64,000 bases of DNA. Source: Chionoecetes opilio (Eukaryota > Arthropoda > Malacostraca > Decapoda > Majidae). Of the stretch, positions 13,547 to 26,287 are shown one piece after another. The translations under genes were made by a program, and so were the position numbers. The stretch covers positions 47,501-111,500 of the forward strand of contig JACEEZ010000135.1 in NCBI GenBank assembly GCA_016584305.1. Reading direction: 5' to 3'. Under the pieces are notes generated by a model. That model was not told the DNA's origin. It saw only the letters and a program-made list of their open reading frames with translations, and searched no databases. Position 1 is the stretch's first letter, and each line of letters opens with the position of its first letter.

Positions 13547-13554
13547 CTTGTAAT

Positions 13555-14630
13555 AATGTTGTTGCCGATGGGTTTTTTTATATTTAGTGTTCATTTGGTA
13601 TATGTCAAGGGCCTATTTTACATATATACACCAAATTTATTCCCCGATTGCTAAATGAACGGTTTCTGAATTATAAATTTATATGTTTACTATAACGCGT
13701 TCAGCTCACAACTTGCTTCTCACACAGCAACATTTACGCATCAAATGTTATTGTAAATGGATGGATCTACAATTGTATCACCGGCATTTCCAATTATCTA
13801 GCGAAAAAAATATTTTCGAATTTCTGGCTGCTCAAAAATATTCCAAAATTGACGACGATCAATGTTTTTATTATTTTGCCGCAATGCGTAGAAGAAAATG
13901 TATCTAAGTAACAAAGGTTCATCTTGAGGTGTTCTACATGATGCAGTGATCGGTTTGTTAAAACAACCTCATGGTTGTCGAGAAAATTTATATTTTGTAT
14001 AAATGTACGAATATGCTATTTTCTCGGTTATTTACCAATCAATATTTTTTTACTTTACGCCAAATGATAGCCCTTGATCTACTTCATATTTACTTCTATA
14101 TACACGTTGCACTTATCTGCCATAGTCTTTTAGTAATTGAAAAAAATGTGATTTAAAAAAAAAATCAAGGCTTGCAAAATTTGCAATATTTTTTTTAAAT
14201 GTATTTGCTTGAAAATTAGTTCCTAGCAGTTTTCGGGCATGCTGAACACGAATCTGGAGTCAGTTTTCAGTTACAATGATTTAAAGTCCCTATTTCAGCC
14301 AATTCACAATGACATGATACTTCCAGATATTCCTTAAAAACCACAAATTAGACAAAACTTACTACAAGAGATAAAAATATGATTGGCATTGCTAGATTAA
14401 TCATTACTTCAATACAATGACCAGTATTAGTATTATCAGTATTAGTATTATTATTATTCATCCCTATTTGAGCCACCCATGCGATTGTCAAAGTAGCTAC
14501 TTATAAAAACCTAGGAATACTATAGCAATCCTGTGGGACTTCTAATGCCCTCCCATTACTCCTGTAGGATGCGTGAAGGAGTGAAGAGGCCCGTGAAGGT
14601 CTCTGAAGGATTGTATACAAAGCGAAGGAT
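13555..14630. other. AT-rich intergenic sequence, nothing recognised
   Basis: Short open frames only, with no codon structure or motif. A TTATTA patch lies at about 14427-14457. Confidence 0.5.
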
Positions 14631-14649
14631 ACTTTAAAAAAAATAGTTC

Positions 14650-14818
14650 TTCTTCCTTCCATTTCCTCTCCTCCCTTTCTTCTCCTTCCTCCTCCTCCTC
14701 TCCTCCCTTCCTTGTCCCACCTCCTGCCTTCTTCTCCTCCCTCTCCCCTCCTTCCTCCTCCTCGTCCCTCCTTCCCCTCCCCCCGTTCCTTCTCACCCTC
14801 CCGCCTTCTTCCTCCGCC
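14650..14818. repeat. TCC-rich tract
   Basis: Imperfect TCC/TTCC repeat. Confidence 0.8.
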
Positions 14819-15065
14819 TATCGTATTTATACGATAATTATAAATGATCATATATCAGATCACGCTGGGCAGCCGCGGCACGCACCGCATGGGAGAGGTC
14901 GGACTCCCACTAGTAAGGCTAAGGATAATTCAAACTTGCTCGAATTATGGATAGTTATTGAAAAATTTGAACTGGCCTGAAACAGGTCGAATTATCCGAA
15001 GTTTGAATTATACGGGTTCGATTTAGAGAGCGTTTACTGTATTTAGATCATGAGTAAAAGGAAAT

Positions 15066-15120
15066 AGCCACTTATAGGTCTCACGGCCTCTTGTAGCTTC
15101 CTTATTTTCTTATGTTCGTA
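15066..15120 (+). mobile_element. LINE 3'-tail fragment
   Basis: Plus-strand copy of the tail (GGTCTCACGGCCTCTTGTAG followed by CTTCCTTATTTTCTTATG). Confidence 0.45.
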
Positions 15121-15282
15121 GGCTATAACGCAGACAGATGTACGAAAATAAATAGACTTCAGATGTTTTGGGTACAGTTTATTTTATTTTTTATTTGAGG
15201 TCTTTAGTCAGGTGGCCAACATACGGAAATAAATAGACCAGATGTTTTTGGTATGGTTCTTTTTTTATTTGAGGTCTTTATA

Positions 15283-15365
15283 TAGAGTTAGGGGATATAT
15301 AGAGTTAGGTGATATATAGAGTTAGGGGATATATAGAGTTAGGGGATATATAGAGTTAGGTGATA
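15283..15365. repeat. 17-bp GATATATAGAGTTAGGG repeat
   Basis: Five near-identical copies. Confidence 0.85.
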
Positions 15366-15559
15366 AACATACGAAAAAAAATAAGAGTTCAGATGTAGCT
15401 ATTTGGTAAAGATTTTTTTCTTAGTTCTATAGAAAGATGGGCAACAGACGAAAAAAATAGATTTCAGATATTTTTTGTATATATATTTTTTGTTAGGTCT
15501 TTAGATAGGTGGTATACGGTTGTTGTTGTTTTTATTATTTGATGTCTTTAGATAAGTGT

Positions 15560-15930
15560 GTTAGGTGGTTTAGTTATCTCTAGTTTCTCATAGTTTAGGT
15601 TAGTTAGTTTTCTCTTTAGTTTCTCTTAGTTTAGGTTAGTTAGTTTTCTCTAGTTTCTCTTAGTTTAGGTTAGTTAGTTATCTCTTAGTTTAGGTTAGTT
15701 AGTTATCTCTTAGTTTAGGTTAGTTAGTTATCTCTTTAGTTTCTCTTAGTTTAGGTTAGTTAGTTTTTTCTAGTTTCTCTTTTAGTTTAGGTTAGTTAGT
15801 TATCTCTTTAGTTTCTCATAGTTTAGGTTAGTTAGTTTTCTCTCTTAGTTTCTCTTAGTTTAGGTTAGTTAGTTTTTTCTAGTTTATCTTTTAGTTTACG
15901 TGAATTAGTTATCTCTTTAGTTAGGTAGGC
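15560..15930. repeat. TTAGGTTAGTTAG-containing minisatellite
   Basis: Units of about 28-40 bp with TTTAGGTTAGTTAGTT and TCTCTTTAGTTTCTC. It resembles a degenerate arthropod TTAGG repeat but is not a telomere array. Confidence 0.8.
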
Positions 15931-16077
15931 AACACGTGTGGTCACCTTGGAGTCTGTGGCAACACGGGTCAAGGCATGAAGGCTGTGTGTCTGTGTTCCA
16001 GGAAGCGCGTGCCGGGAATCAGTGCTGCATGCCGACCCAGATACCTGCTTCACTGCCTACTAGACTTCCTCACTATA

Positions 16078-16757
16078 CCTCTCCTCCTCCTCTTCCTCCT
16101 CCTCTTCCTCCCATCACCCTCCTCTTCTCCTACTCCTCCTCCTTCTTCTCTTCCTCCTCCTCCTCCTTTTTCTCCTGCCATCACCCTTCTCTTCTCTATT
16201 TCTTCTTTCTTCTCGTCATCTTTCTCCTCCTCCTCTTCCTCCTCCTCCTCTTCTTCCTCCTGCCATCCCCTCCTCTCCTCCTCCTCCTCCTACTCTCCTC
16301 CTCCTCTTCCTGCCATCACCCTCCTTTTCTCCTACTCTCCTCCTCCTCTTCCTGCCATCACCCTCCTCTCCTCCTCCTCCTCCTCCTCCTCTTCCTGCCA
16401 TCACCCTCCTTTTCTCCTACTCTCCTCCTTCTTCTCTTCCTCCTCCTCCTTCTCTTCCTCCTGCCATCACCCTCCTCTTCCTTCTGCCCTCTTCCTCCTT
16501 TACTCCTCTATTTCTTTATTTTTCTCCTTCTCCTCCTCTTCTTCCTCTTCCTCCTGCCATCACCCTTCTCTTCTCCTCTATTTCTTCTTTTTTCTCGTCA
16601 TCTTCCTTCTCCTCATCTTCCTCTTCCTCCTCCTCCTCCTCCTTCTCCTTCTCCTCCTGCCATCACCCTCCTCTCCTCCTCCTCCTCCTCCTCCTCCTCA
16701 TCTCCTCTATTTCTTCTTTCTTCTCGTTATCTTCCTCCTCCTCATCTTCCTCCTCCT
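16078..16757. repeat. (TCC)n tract left of the LINE
   Basis: Imperfect TCC tract with a repeated CTGCCATCACCCTCCT motif. It continues right of the LINE at 18053-18460. Confidence 0.9.
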
Positions 16758-18052
16758 TCCACATAAGCGACTGTTGACCAAGCTAAGGGCACATGGCATA
16801 GGAGAGCAATTATGTTCATGGATTGGCGATTGGCTTTCAAATCGTAAACAACGGGTAGTAATAAATGGTGAGGCATCTGATTGGTTAGATGTCACTAGTG
16901 GGGTGCCTCAGGGCTCGGTCTTGGGTCCTACTCTTTTTCTGATATATATCAACGATCTGGACTGCGGACTTGTATCTAAAATATCAAAATTTGCAGATGA
17001 CACCAAATTAGGCGGTAAAGCATATACTAGAGAAAACTGCGAACTCATACAAAGTGATCTCGACAAACTATCAGATTGGAGTGATAAATGGCTATTAAAA
17101 TTCAATTCCGATAAATGTAAAGTAATGCATATAGGCAACGATAACCTCAAATATAACTATCAAATGCAAAATAAATCGTTAACTGAAGTACAGCAGGAAA
17201 AGGATCTAGGTGTCATCATCAGTAATGATCTGAAAACCAGTTCGCATTGCCTAGCTGCCAGTAAAAAGGCAAATATGATGTTGGGCTTTATTAAACGTAA
17301 CTTTGAACATAAAACTCCGAAAGTAATGACACAATTATACACGTCCTTGGTTAGGCCGCACTTGGAATATGCCGTTCAATTCTGGTCGCCCTGTTTCGTA
17401 AAAGATCAAGCCAAATTGGAATCAGTGCAAAGAAGAGCAACCAAACAAATTCCATCTCTGCGAAATTCATCTTATGAAGAGAGACTGCGGAAACTTAATA
17501 TGTTTTCCTTAAAGGATCGTAGAATCCGTGGGGACTTGATAGAAACCTTTAAGATCCTAAAAGGTTTTGATGTCATTAATCAAGAGGACCTATTCGAGCT
17601 TTCAACTCAAGTGACAACAAGAAATAATGGTTTAAAACTAAACGGTCAACGTTGCATCACCGATCTCCGTAAAAATTATTTCAATGTTAGAGTCGTTGAT
17701 CGATGGAACAAGTTACCAGCAAATGTTGTCGGAGCCAACACAATAACTACATTCAAAAACAGACTTGACGCGCACTGTAAAGTAAATGGGTATTGATAGT
17801 GCGAATTCGTATCTAGTCCCCCGTATCGATTAGTTGTAGTGGTAGTGGTAGTTGTAGTTAGTATTTTTCATATCCTATCAGTCTGCACTATGAAACTTCC
17901 ATGTTCCTATCCTCTTTAGGGACATGGTATCATTTTCCAACTGTTTTCTTACAAGTAGTTGATAGTTAGTAGTATGTAGTTCAGCAGATACCCTCGCTAT
18001 GGACCAATAGGTCTCCTGGTGTCTGTTACTCCTATGTAATCCTATGTAATCC
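16758..18052 (+). mobile_element. 5'-truncated CR1/L2/jockey-like LINE with intact C-terminal reverse transcriptase
   Basis: From 16759 an uninterrupted frame to 17796 encodes the C-terminal part of a non-LTR reverse transcriptase. It contains PHKRLLTKLRAHGIG, SGVPQGSVLGPTLFLIYIND, the catalytic FADDTKLG box, WLLKFNSDKCKVMHIG and the thumb-like SLVRPHLEYAVQFWSP, and it ends FKNRLDAHCKVNGY. About 250 bp of 3'UTR follows and ends in a short repeated CCTATGTAAT tail. The endonuclease and the start of the RT are missing, as in typical 5'-truncated insertions. Both flanks are TCC microsatellite, so the element landed inside that tract. The unbroken frame implies a fairly recent insertion. Confidence 0.9.
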
Positions 18053-18460
18053 TCCTCCTCCCCTCCTCCTCCTCCTCCTCCTCCTCCTCCTCCTTCTCCT
18101 TCTCCTCCTGCCATCACCCTCCTCTCCTCCTCCTCCTCCTCTTTCTCCTCCTCCTCATCTCCTCTATTTCTTCTTTCTTCGCGTCATCTTTCTTATTTTC
18201 CTTCTCCATTTTTTTTTCTTCTCCTCATCTTTCTCCTTTTCTTCCTCCTCTTCATCCTGCTACTTTTCCTTCGACTTCTGCTTCCTCTGGTCCTCCTCCT
18301 CCTTTACCTTCTGCTTCTCCTGTTTCCCCTCCTTCCTCCTCCTCCTCCTCCTCCTCCTCCTCCTCCTCCTCCCCCTCCTCCTCCACCTCCTCCTCCCCCC
18401 CCTCCTCCTCCTCCTCCTCCTCCTCCACCTCCTCCTCCTCCTCCTCCTCCTCCTCCTCTT
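18053..18460. repeat. (TCC)n tract right of the LINE
   Basis: It repeats the CTGCCATCACCCTCCT motif seen left of the LINE, showing the tract was continuous before insertion. Confidence 0.9.
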
Positions 18461-18543
18461 GCCGGAAAAATTTGTCTCATTTTTGTATGTAACTTATTTT
18501 TTCATGCGTTACTAACTTTTGTTTTGGTTTTTGCTTTACTTGA

Positions 18544-18893
<350 letters not shown>

Positions 18894-18899
18894 GTGCAT

Positions 18900-20830
18900 T
18901 CTTAACATTACTTCTAAGATTAATGTATGTTTCGAGAACCTCTGAAATCTAGTGTTGCATGAGTCACATTAACACAACATTCACGGCTTTCTACATGCCT
19001 TTATTGCCGCGTGCAGAGCTGTGCAATATTTAGTAGTGATGAATTATAGTAATAAAATAAATAATAAAATAAGTAAATAAAGAAAAAAGTAAAAAGTATA
19101 AAGTAAAATCAAATCAAATACAAATAATAAATACTAGCAGCCTCCCACCCATTGTTACTCCTCGTCTAGTCATTTCTACCATTGCAACTAAATATGTGAG
19201 GGCAACACACATTTGGTAGGCTGCCTTGGCCCAGACACCGCCGAGCCGCGCCCCGAGTGATGGCCAGCGACGAGGGGCAAGCGCGGCCCATTAATTACGC
19301 AAGGGAGAGAGAGAGGGAGGGAGCCTGGAGGGAAGGGAGGGAAGGGAGGGAGCCTGGAGGGAGCCTGGAGGGAAGGGAGGGAAGGGAGGGAAGGCAGGAG
19401 GAAAACATGGGATGTAGGAAAAGCACGAAGGAAATGAGAAAGAGACAGACAGACCTGAATGGGAGTTAGTATCGGGAATTCCAAGACATCCTTAGTCTTA
19501 TTTCTTTGAAACGGAGGGGAGGGGGGCATTTGAGAAAATGGGGGTCACTCGGGGGGATGGGGGGGTCACCGACCTAAGATAGGGGGGCACGTGCCCCCCC
19601 CCCACCCCCGCAGTTATGCCACTGTAATGCCGCTGTTGCTGCTGCGGCCTCCACCGCCGCCGCTGCTGCTTTTACCGCCATATTTTATTGATAGGCCAAG
19701 CAGCTCAGCTGTTAAAGGTCGTTATGCAAAGCCATTGCTATGGCTCAACTATCTATAACTATTAGGCGATATCTAACGTGTGTTTCATACCTTTCTTTTT
19801 GATTCGCTTGTCATCCAGACACTACTGTGCACCTGTGGCTGCAGTATTGCAACGAGTAAACGCTCGAGGCTGCCTCCATCCTGCCAGCCTCACTCGTGGA
19901 CCAAACCACACGTACCTTAACCTACACCCAGGGTCTTTTATACGATACCCTGCCCACACCTGCAGGCGACGCAGAGGGGACACTAAAATAAAAGGGTACA
20001 GAGAACCCGCGTTTGCAAAATTACACTTGTTTATTTATTTGTAGAGTATTGTATTACTTCCAATACTCATCTCTGCAATTGCTGGCCAATTATCTCATTA
20101 CATTGTTTCGTTTCGTTCCCACCCTCAGTTATCAACCCTTCCCTCGTTATCTCCTTGCATGTAGGCTAACCAAGGAAGCTGGGGAACAGAAGCTGTCTCT
20201 CTAGGTAGCTTCCTTGAGGCTAACCCTGCTCTAACTATTCCCCCTTACTGCTGCTTGTGTATTGCAGCTTCGTCGGCGTCATCAAGTCTTCCCTCTCCTT
20301 CCCAATCCATGCCGACTTTCTGATTGGCTGAGACGTGAGTTCGCAATGTGCAGCGTCCCTGGACATTCGGTCAGCGGTTCGAGTCCGCCTAGTTCGTGCT
20401 GACGTGGCGGCGCTTTGTATAGTCAATAACCTTGTAGTTGGTACTTGCAAAGGGTCTAGATAGGATGAAAATCTTATCTTATCTTCTGATTGGCTGCGCA
20501 CATACCTACGTAAAGGCTAGATCAATTGACTTTTAAATAGGTATGGATAGATAGATAGATAGACAAATAGATAGATGGTCAGTTGATCTTGCATTAAAGA
20601 ACTACGGAAACCATCACGACGCACGCACCACCTGCCACGCTTGATGTAGCTGGAGCATCAAAGAACAAAATTGCGGCCCCCCCCCCCCCTCTCGGTTTTA
20701 CAGCCCTTGTTCTGCTACTGTGAGGAGGGATATAAGGATGGGGAGAGGGCGGAAAGGGTTAGGGTAAGGAAGGAGAGGGATAGGGAACGTGGATAGAAGG
20801 GGGTAGGGTAAAGTAGGGGGTAAATAATTA
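18900..20830. other. Intergenic sequence without a recognised gene
   Basis: Contains a GGGA/GCCTGGAGGGA minisatellite at about 19305-19395 and a GATA run at 20545-20572. A tRNA T-arm-like GCGGTTCGAGTCCGC lies at about 20377-20391. No open frame is convincing. Confidence 0.5.
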
Positions 20831-20834
20831 CTTC

Positions 20835-21180
20835 ACCATGAACCACCACCACACCATCACCATCACCACCACCACCACGCCACCACCACACCTTCATCAC
20901 CACACACCATCACCACCACCACCACGCCACCACCACACCTTCATCACCACACCACCACCACCACGCCACCACCACACACTTCATCACCACCACACCATCC
21001 ACCCACCACCACCACACACACACACACCATCACACCAACCACCACCACCACCACCACCATCACACAACACCACCACCACCACAACCAACACCCCTCACCA
21101 AAGACCACCACCACAGACACATCTACCCCACCACATCACGCAACACATACAAACACCACCACCCCACCACACAGCCGTCA
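20835..21180. repeat. (CAC)n repeat
   Basis: Imperfect CAC/CCA tract with ATCA interruptions. Confidence 0.9.
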
Positions 21181-21358
21181 CCGACCACTCGCTCTCCTCC
21201 ATATAACATTTTCTATCCCTGTCTTCACCATTCTTTCTCTATTACTCTTCTATTCCTTACGCCGTCCGCCGCTCCAATGACAATGATTGACTACGATCGA
21301 TACAGCACCACTCCTGCTCCCATCCCGCTCGCTTGCTCTATCTACCGCCCATGCTCCT

Positions 21359-22091
21359 CCCTCTCCTCCTCTCCTCTCTCCTCTCTCTCCTCTCTTCTCC
21401 TCTCTCCTTCCTCCTCCTCCTCCTCCTCCTCCTCCTCTCCTCCTCCCTCCTCCTCCCCTCCTCCTCCTCTTTTTTTCTCCTTCTCTCCTTCATTTGCTGT
21501 CTCCTCGTTTTGCTCCTCCTCCGCACCCACGCTCTCGCTTATTTCACCGACCATGTCCTTCTCCTCCTCCTCCTCCTCCTCTCCTCCTCCCCTCCTCCTT
21601 CACCTCCTTCTATTATTTTTCTCCTTCTCTCCTTCTCTGTTGTGTCTCCTCGTTTTTTCTCCTCCTCCTCTCTCCTCCTCCTCCTCCACACCCACCTTCT
21701 TGCTTATTTCACCGACCATGTCCTCCTCCTCCTCCTTCCCTCTTCCTTCATCTCCTTCTCTTCTTTTTCTCCTTCTCCTTCATCTGCTGTCTCCTCGTTT
21801 TTCTTCTCCTCCTCCTCCTCCTCCTCTCCTTCTCCCCTCTTCCTTCATCTCCTTCTCTCCTTCTCTCTTCTCTCCTTCATCTGCTGTGTCTCCTCGTTTT
21901 TCTCCTCCTCCTCTCCTTCATCTCCTCTTCCTTTTCTCCTTCTCCTTCATCTGCTGTCTCCTCGTTTTTCTTCTCCTCCTCCTCCTCCTCCTCTCCTTCT
22001 CCCCTCTTCCTTCATCTCCTTCTCTTCCTTTTCTCCTTTTCTCCTTCATCTGCTGTCTCTCCTCGTTTTTCTCCTCCTCCTCCTCCGCACC
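21359..22091. repeat. TCC tract with long internal duplications
   Basis: Segments such as CATCTGCTGTCTCCTCGTTT recur four or more times, giving a higher-order unit of roughly 170-190 bp. Confidence 0.85.
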
Positions 22092-22205
22092 CACGCTCTT
22101 GCAAGTTCCTGAATGAGTGACTTTTGGCCTCAGTGATGTATAGCGTGGCTTGTCACTCTTTAGAACACCGCTATTTGATTACATTGATTGATCTTTGAAG
22201 TGTAC

Positions 22206-22416
22206 TTAACCCCTTGAGGCCCAGAACGTAATTTTCATTGTAATTTTTCTACCATTAGACGATTTTAATACATATAAGCAATATTTTATAGATATGACCT
22301 GTTTAGTATCCTTGTCCACTAGCTTCTCTGGTATATTCAGTTACTTTTCGTAATTTCATGGCTAACAACAGACAATTTTATACGGCAAAGGAAAGATCTG
22401 GGTGTGAAGGGGTTAA
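22206..22416. mobile_element. piggyBac-type MITE, copy 1
   Basis: TTAA at both ends, with inner inverted ends CCCCTTGAGGCCCAGA and TCTGGGTGTGAAGGGG. It is about 211 bp and noncoding. Confidence 0.8.
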
Positions 22417-22807
22417 TACTTATTGTAGTCGTGCCGTGTTTCCCTTGAGGCTTGATAAGACAATGATTAGAAGTGATGGAGGGTTTGGTGCCTCTTGCTT
22501 ACCCTACACTCTGACAGTCCAGAAAAGATCTACCTGCCAAACATGCAATGGATAATTCCGATTCTGGGGAGACAAAAAAATGTACGCTGCCTCATATTCA
22601 GTCAGTACACACATCTTATCAAATCATGTACCAACTGCTAAGATCTAGACGCGATAATTTTACTTTTACGTCATTCTTTGTTGCAATGATCTAAAATATG
22701 CATCACTTCTCTCCCCTGACACCCTCCCTCCCCTGTACAAAAGTGTGTGGCAGGCAGGGAGGATGACTACATGTAACACTCAGACAGGCTTGACCCCTTC
22801 ACGCCCA

Positions 22808-24845
22808 GAACGTAATTTCCTTTATATTTTGGCTACTACTACGTAATTTCCTTTATATTTTGACTACTACTACGTAATTTCCTTTATATTTTGGCTACTA
22901 CTACGTAATTTCCTTTATATTTTGGCTACTACTACGTAATTTCCTTTATATTTTGGCTACTACTACGTAATTTCCTTTATAGTTTGGCTACTACTACGTA
23001 ATTTCCTTTATAGTTTGGCTACTACTACGTAATTTCCTTTATATTTTGGCTACTACTACGTAATTTCCTTTATATTTTGGCTACTACTACGTAATTTCCT
23101 TTATATTTTGGCTACTACTACGTAATTTCCTTTATATTTTGGCTACTACTACGTAATTTCCTTTATATTTTGGCTACTACTACGTAATTTCCTTTATATT
23201 TTGGCTACTACTACGTAATTTCCTTTATATTTTGGCTACTACTACGTAATTTCCTTATATTTTGGCTACTACTACGTAATTTCCTTTATATTTTTGGCTA
23301 CTACTACGTAATTTCCTTTATATTTTGGCTACTACTACGTAATTTCCTTTATATTTTGGCTACTACTACGTAATTTCCTTTATATTTTTGGCTACTACTA
23401 CGTAATTTCCTTTATATTTTGGCTACTACTACGTAATTTCCTTTATATTTTGGCTACTACTACGTAATTTCCTTTATATTTTGGCTACTACTACGTAATT
23501 TCCTTTATATTTTGGCTACTACTACGTAATTTCCTTTATATTTTGGCTACTACTACGTAATTTCCTTTATATTTTGGCTACTACTACGTAATTTCTCTTA
23601 TATTTTGGCTACTACTACGTAATTTCCTTTATATTTTGGCTACTACTACGTAATTTCCTTTATATTTTGGCTACTACTACGTAATTTCCTTTATATTTTG
23701 GCTACTACTACGTAATTTCCTTTATATTTTGGCTACTACTACGTAATTTCCTTTATATTTTGGCTACTACTACGTAATTTCCTTTATATTTTGGCTACTA
23801 CTACGTAATTTCCTTTATATTTTGGCTACTACTACGTAATTTCCTTATATTTTGGCTACTACTACGTAATTTCCTTTATATTTTGGCTACTACTACGTAA
23901 TTTCCCTTATATTTTGGCTACTACTACGTAATTTTCCTTTATATTTTGGCTACTACTACGTAATTTCCTTTATATTTTGGCTATACTACTACGTAATTTC
24001 CTTTATATTTTGGCTACTACTACGAAATTTCCTTTATTTTTGGCTACTACTACGTAATTTCCTTTATATTTTGGCTACTACTACGTAATTTCCTTTATAT
24101 TTTGGCTACTACTACGTAATTTCCTTTATATTTTGGCTACTACTACGTAATTTCCTTTATATTTTGACTACTACTACGTAATTTCCTTTATATTTTGGCT
24201 ACTACTACGTAATTTCCTTTATAGTTTGGCTACTACTACGTAATTTCCTTTATATTTTGACTACTACTACGTAATTTCCTTTATATTTTGGCTACTACTA
24301 CGTAATTTCCTTTATAGTTTGGCTACTACTACGTAATTTCCTTTATAGTTTGGCTACTACTACGTAATTTCCTTTATATTTTGGCTACTACTACGTAATT
24401 TCCTTTATAGTTTGGCTACTACTACGTAATTTCCTTTATAGTTTGGCTACTACTACGTAATTTCCTTTAAAGTTTGGCTACTACTACGTAATTTCCTTTA
24501 TATTTTGGCTACTACTACGTAATTTCCTTTATATTTTGGCTACTACTACGTAATTTCCTTTATATTTTGGCTACTACTACGTAATTTCCTTTATAGTTTG
24601 GCTACTACTACGTAATTTCCTTTATAGTTTGGCTACTACTACGTAATTTCCTTTATATTTTGGCTACTACTACGTAATTTCCTTTATATTTTGGCTACTA
24701 CTACGTAATTTCCTTTATAGTTTGGCTACTACTACGTATTTCCTTTATAGTTTGGCTACTACTACGTAATTTCCTTTATAGTTTGCTATTCACTACGTAA
24801 TTTCCTTTATATTTGGCTACTACTTACTAATTTCCTTTATATTTT
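22808..24845. repeat. 31-bp satellite, about 65 copies
   Basis: The unit contains ACGTAATTTCC, TTTATATTTTGG and CTACTACT. Copies are very uniform, with TATTTTGG/TAGTTTGG variants. The unit is the terminal part of the piggyBac-type MITE family in this window. Confidence 0.95.
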
Positions 24846-25915
24846 GCTCTACTCATTTCCTTCTATCTTTTCTACTTCTTTTCCTTATATTGGCTCCTCG
24901 TATTTTCTTTCTACTCTCAATTCCTATCTCTCTCTCGTATCTCCCCTTATCCTTCACTACTCCTTCTTCCTTTCTCTCTTATTCCTTTAGTTGTGGCTCT
25001 ACTACGTTTTCTTTTCTCTCTCTCCTCATTTCCTCTTCTTTTCTCTCTCTTCCTTCATATTTGTCTCTCGTTTTTCCTTTCTTTGGCTCCTCTACCTCAC
25101 TCTTCCTTTACTCATCTTCGCTCTACTCATTCCTTCTTTGCTCTACTCGTTTTCCTTTATATTCTTGCGTCTACTACCTCGTAATTTCTCCTTTATCTTC
25201 CTTGCGCACACACGTCTTTTCAAGTTCCTGGAATGAGTGACTTTGCCTTTAAGTATGTATAGCGTAATTCCTTTATCACTCTTTGAACACCGTACCTATT
25301 TTGAGTACTATAGATGATCTTTGAAGTATACTAACCCTTGAGGCCCAGAACGTAATTTTCCATTGTAATTTTTCTACATATGACGTATTTTTATATACAT
25401 TTAAGCAATATTTCTTATATTTGACCTGTTTAGTATCTTGTCCTAGCTTTATTCTTGGTATATACGTATTCTTTCGTATTTATGGCTACTACAGACAATT
25501 TATCGCAAAGGCAAAGTAATGTGTGTGAATTGGGGTCTACATACTATTGCTAGTCGTTGCACTGTAGTATTTCCATTTGAGGCTATGATACGTACCATAT
25601 GATATAGAATTTGCGGGTTTGTGATCTTGCTTACCCTACCTATTGACACGTCATAAGATTTACCTGTCCAAATTTTGCAACTGGATAATTCCGATTTCTG
25701 GGGTACACTATAAAATGTCGCTCCTTTCATATTAGTGCTACACGTACTACATCCTTATAATCATTGGTACAACTGCTAATTCTAATGCGACTAACTTACT
25801 ATTTCCATTTTTGTTGGCAATGATACTAAATTTATTTGCACACTACTTTCCCTTACACCCTCCATCCTTACAAAGTGTTGGCAGCAGGGAGGATGACTGT
25901 AACACTCAGACAGGC
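24846..25915. other. Garbled duplicate of 21.9-22.8 kb, probable assembly artefact
   Basis: From about 25210 the sequence follows 22095-22795 block by block, but with frequent small changes. Many look like pieces of the neighbouring 31-bp satellite (CGTAATT, CCTTTAT, GGCTACTAC). Quality becomes clean again at about 25885. Confidence 0.7.
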
Positions 25916-26035
25916 TTGACCCCTTCACGCCCAGAACGTAATTTCCTTTATATTTTGGCTACTACAAGACTATTTTAATGAATGTAAACAATTTTTTATA
26001 GATATGACCTGTTAAATACATTTGTCCACTAGCTT

Positions 26036-26287
26036 AGATAACACTATAGTCGCCAGTCTCTTGCCACTGCACTAATGTCGCCAGGCACAATATAATACGA
26101 ATGTTAGCATCACTACAGACTTTTATGTGCCACTGAAGATGATACACAGTACAGGTTTATATTATGTACATCACACTACATGTCTTCAGTGGCACATAAA
26201 AGTCTGTAGTGATGCTAAAATTCGTAATATATTGTGCCTGGCGACATTAGTGCAGTGGGAAGTGACTGGCGACTATAGTGTTATCTA
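26036..26287. mobile_element. Foldback element, family B, copy 2
   Basis: Near-perfect palindrome from AGATAACACTATAGTCGCC to its complement. It shares the motifs CAGTGGCACATAAAA and CCTGGCGACAT with 10277-11150. It interrupts a piggyBac-type MITE at ACTAGCT/TAGCTAATTTGG. Confidence 0.75.

Noticed and set aside
15560..15930. Telomere
   Set aside because: The TTAGG-like motif is degenerate and interstitial, with unique sequence on both sides.
22808..24845. CRISPR-like regular repeats
   Set aside because: Units are directly adjacent with no unique spacers, and the genome is animal.
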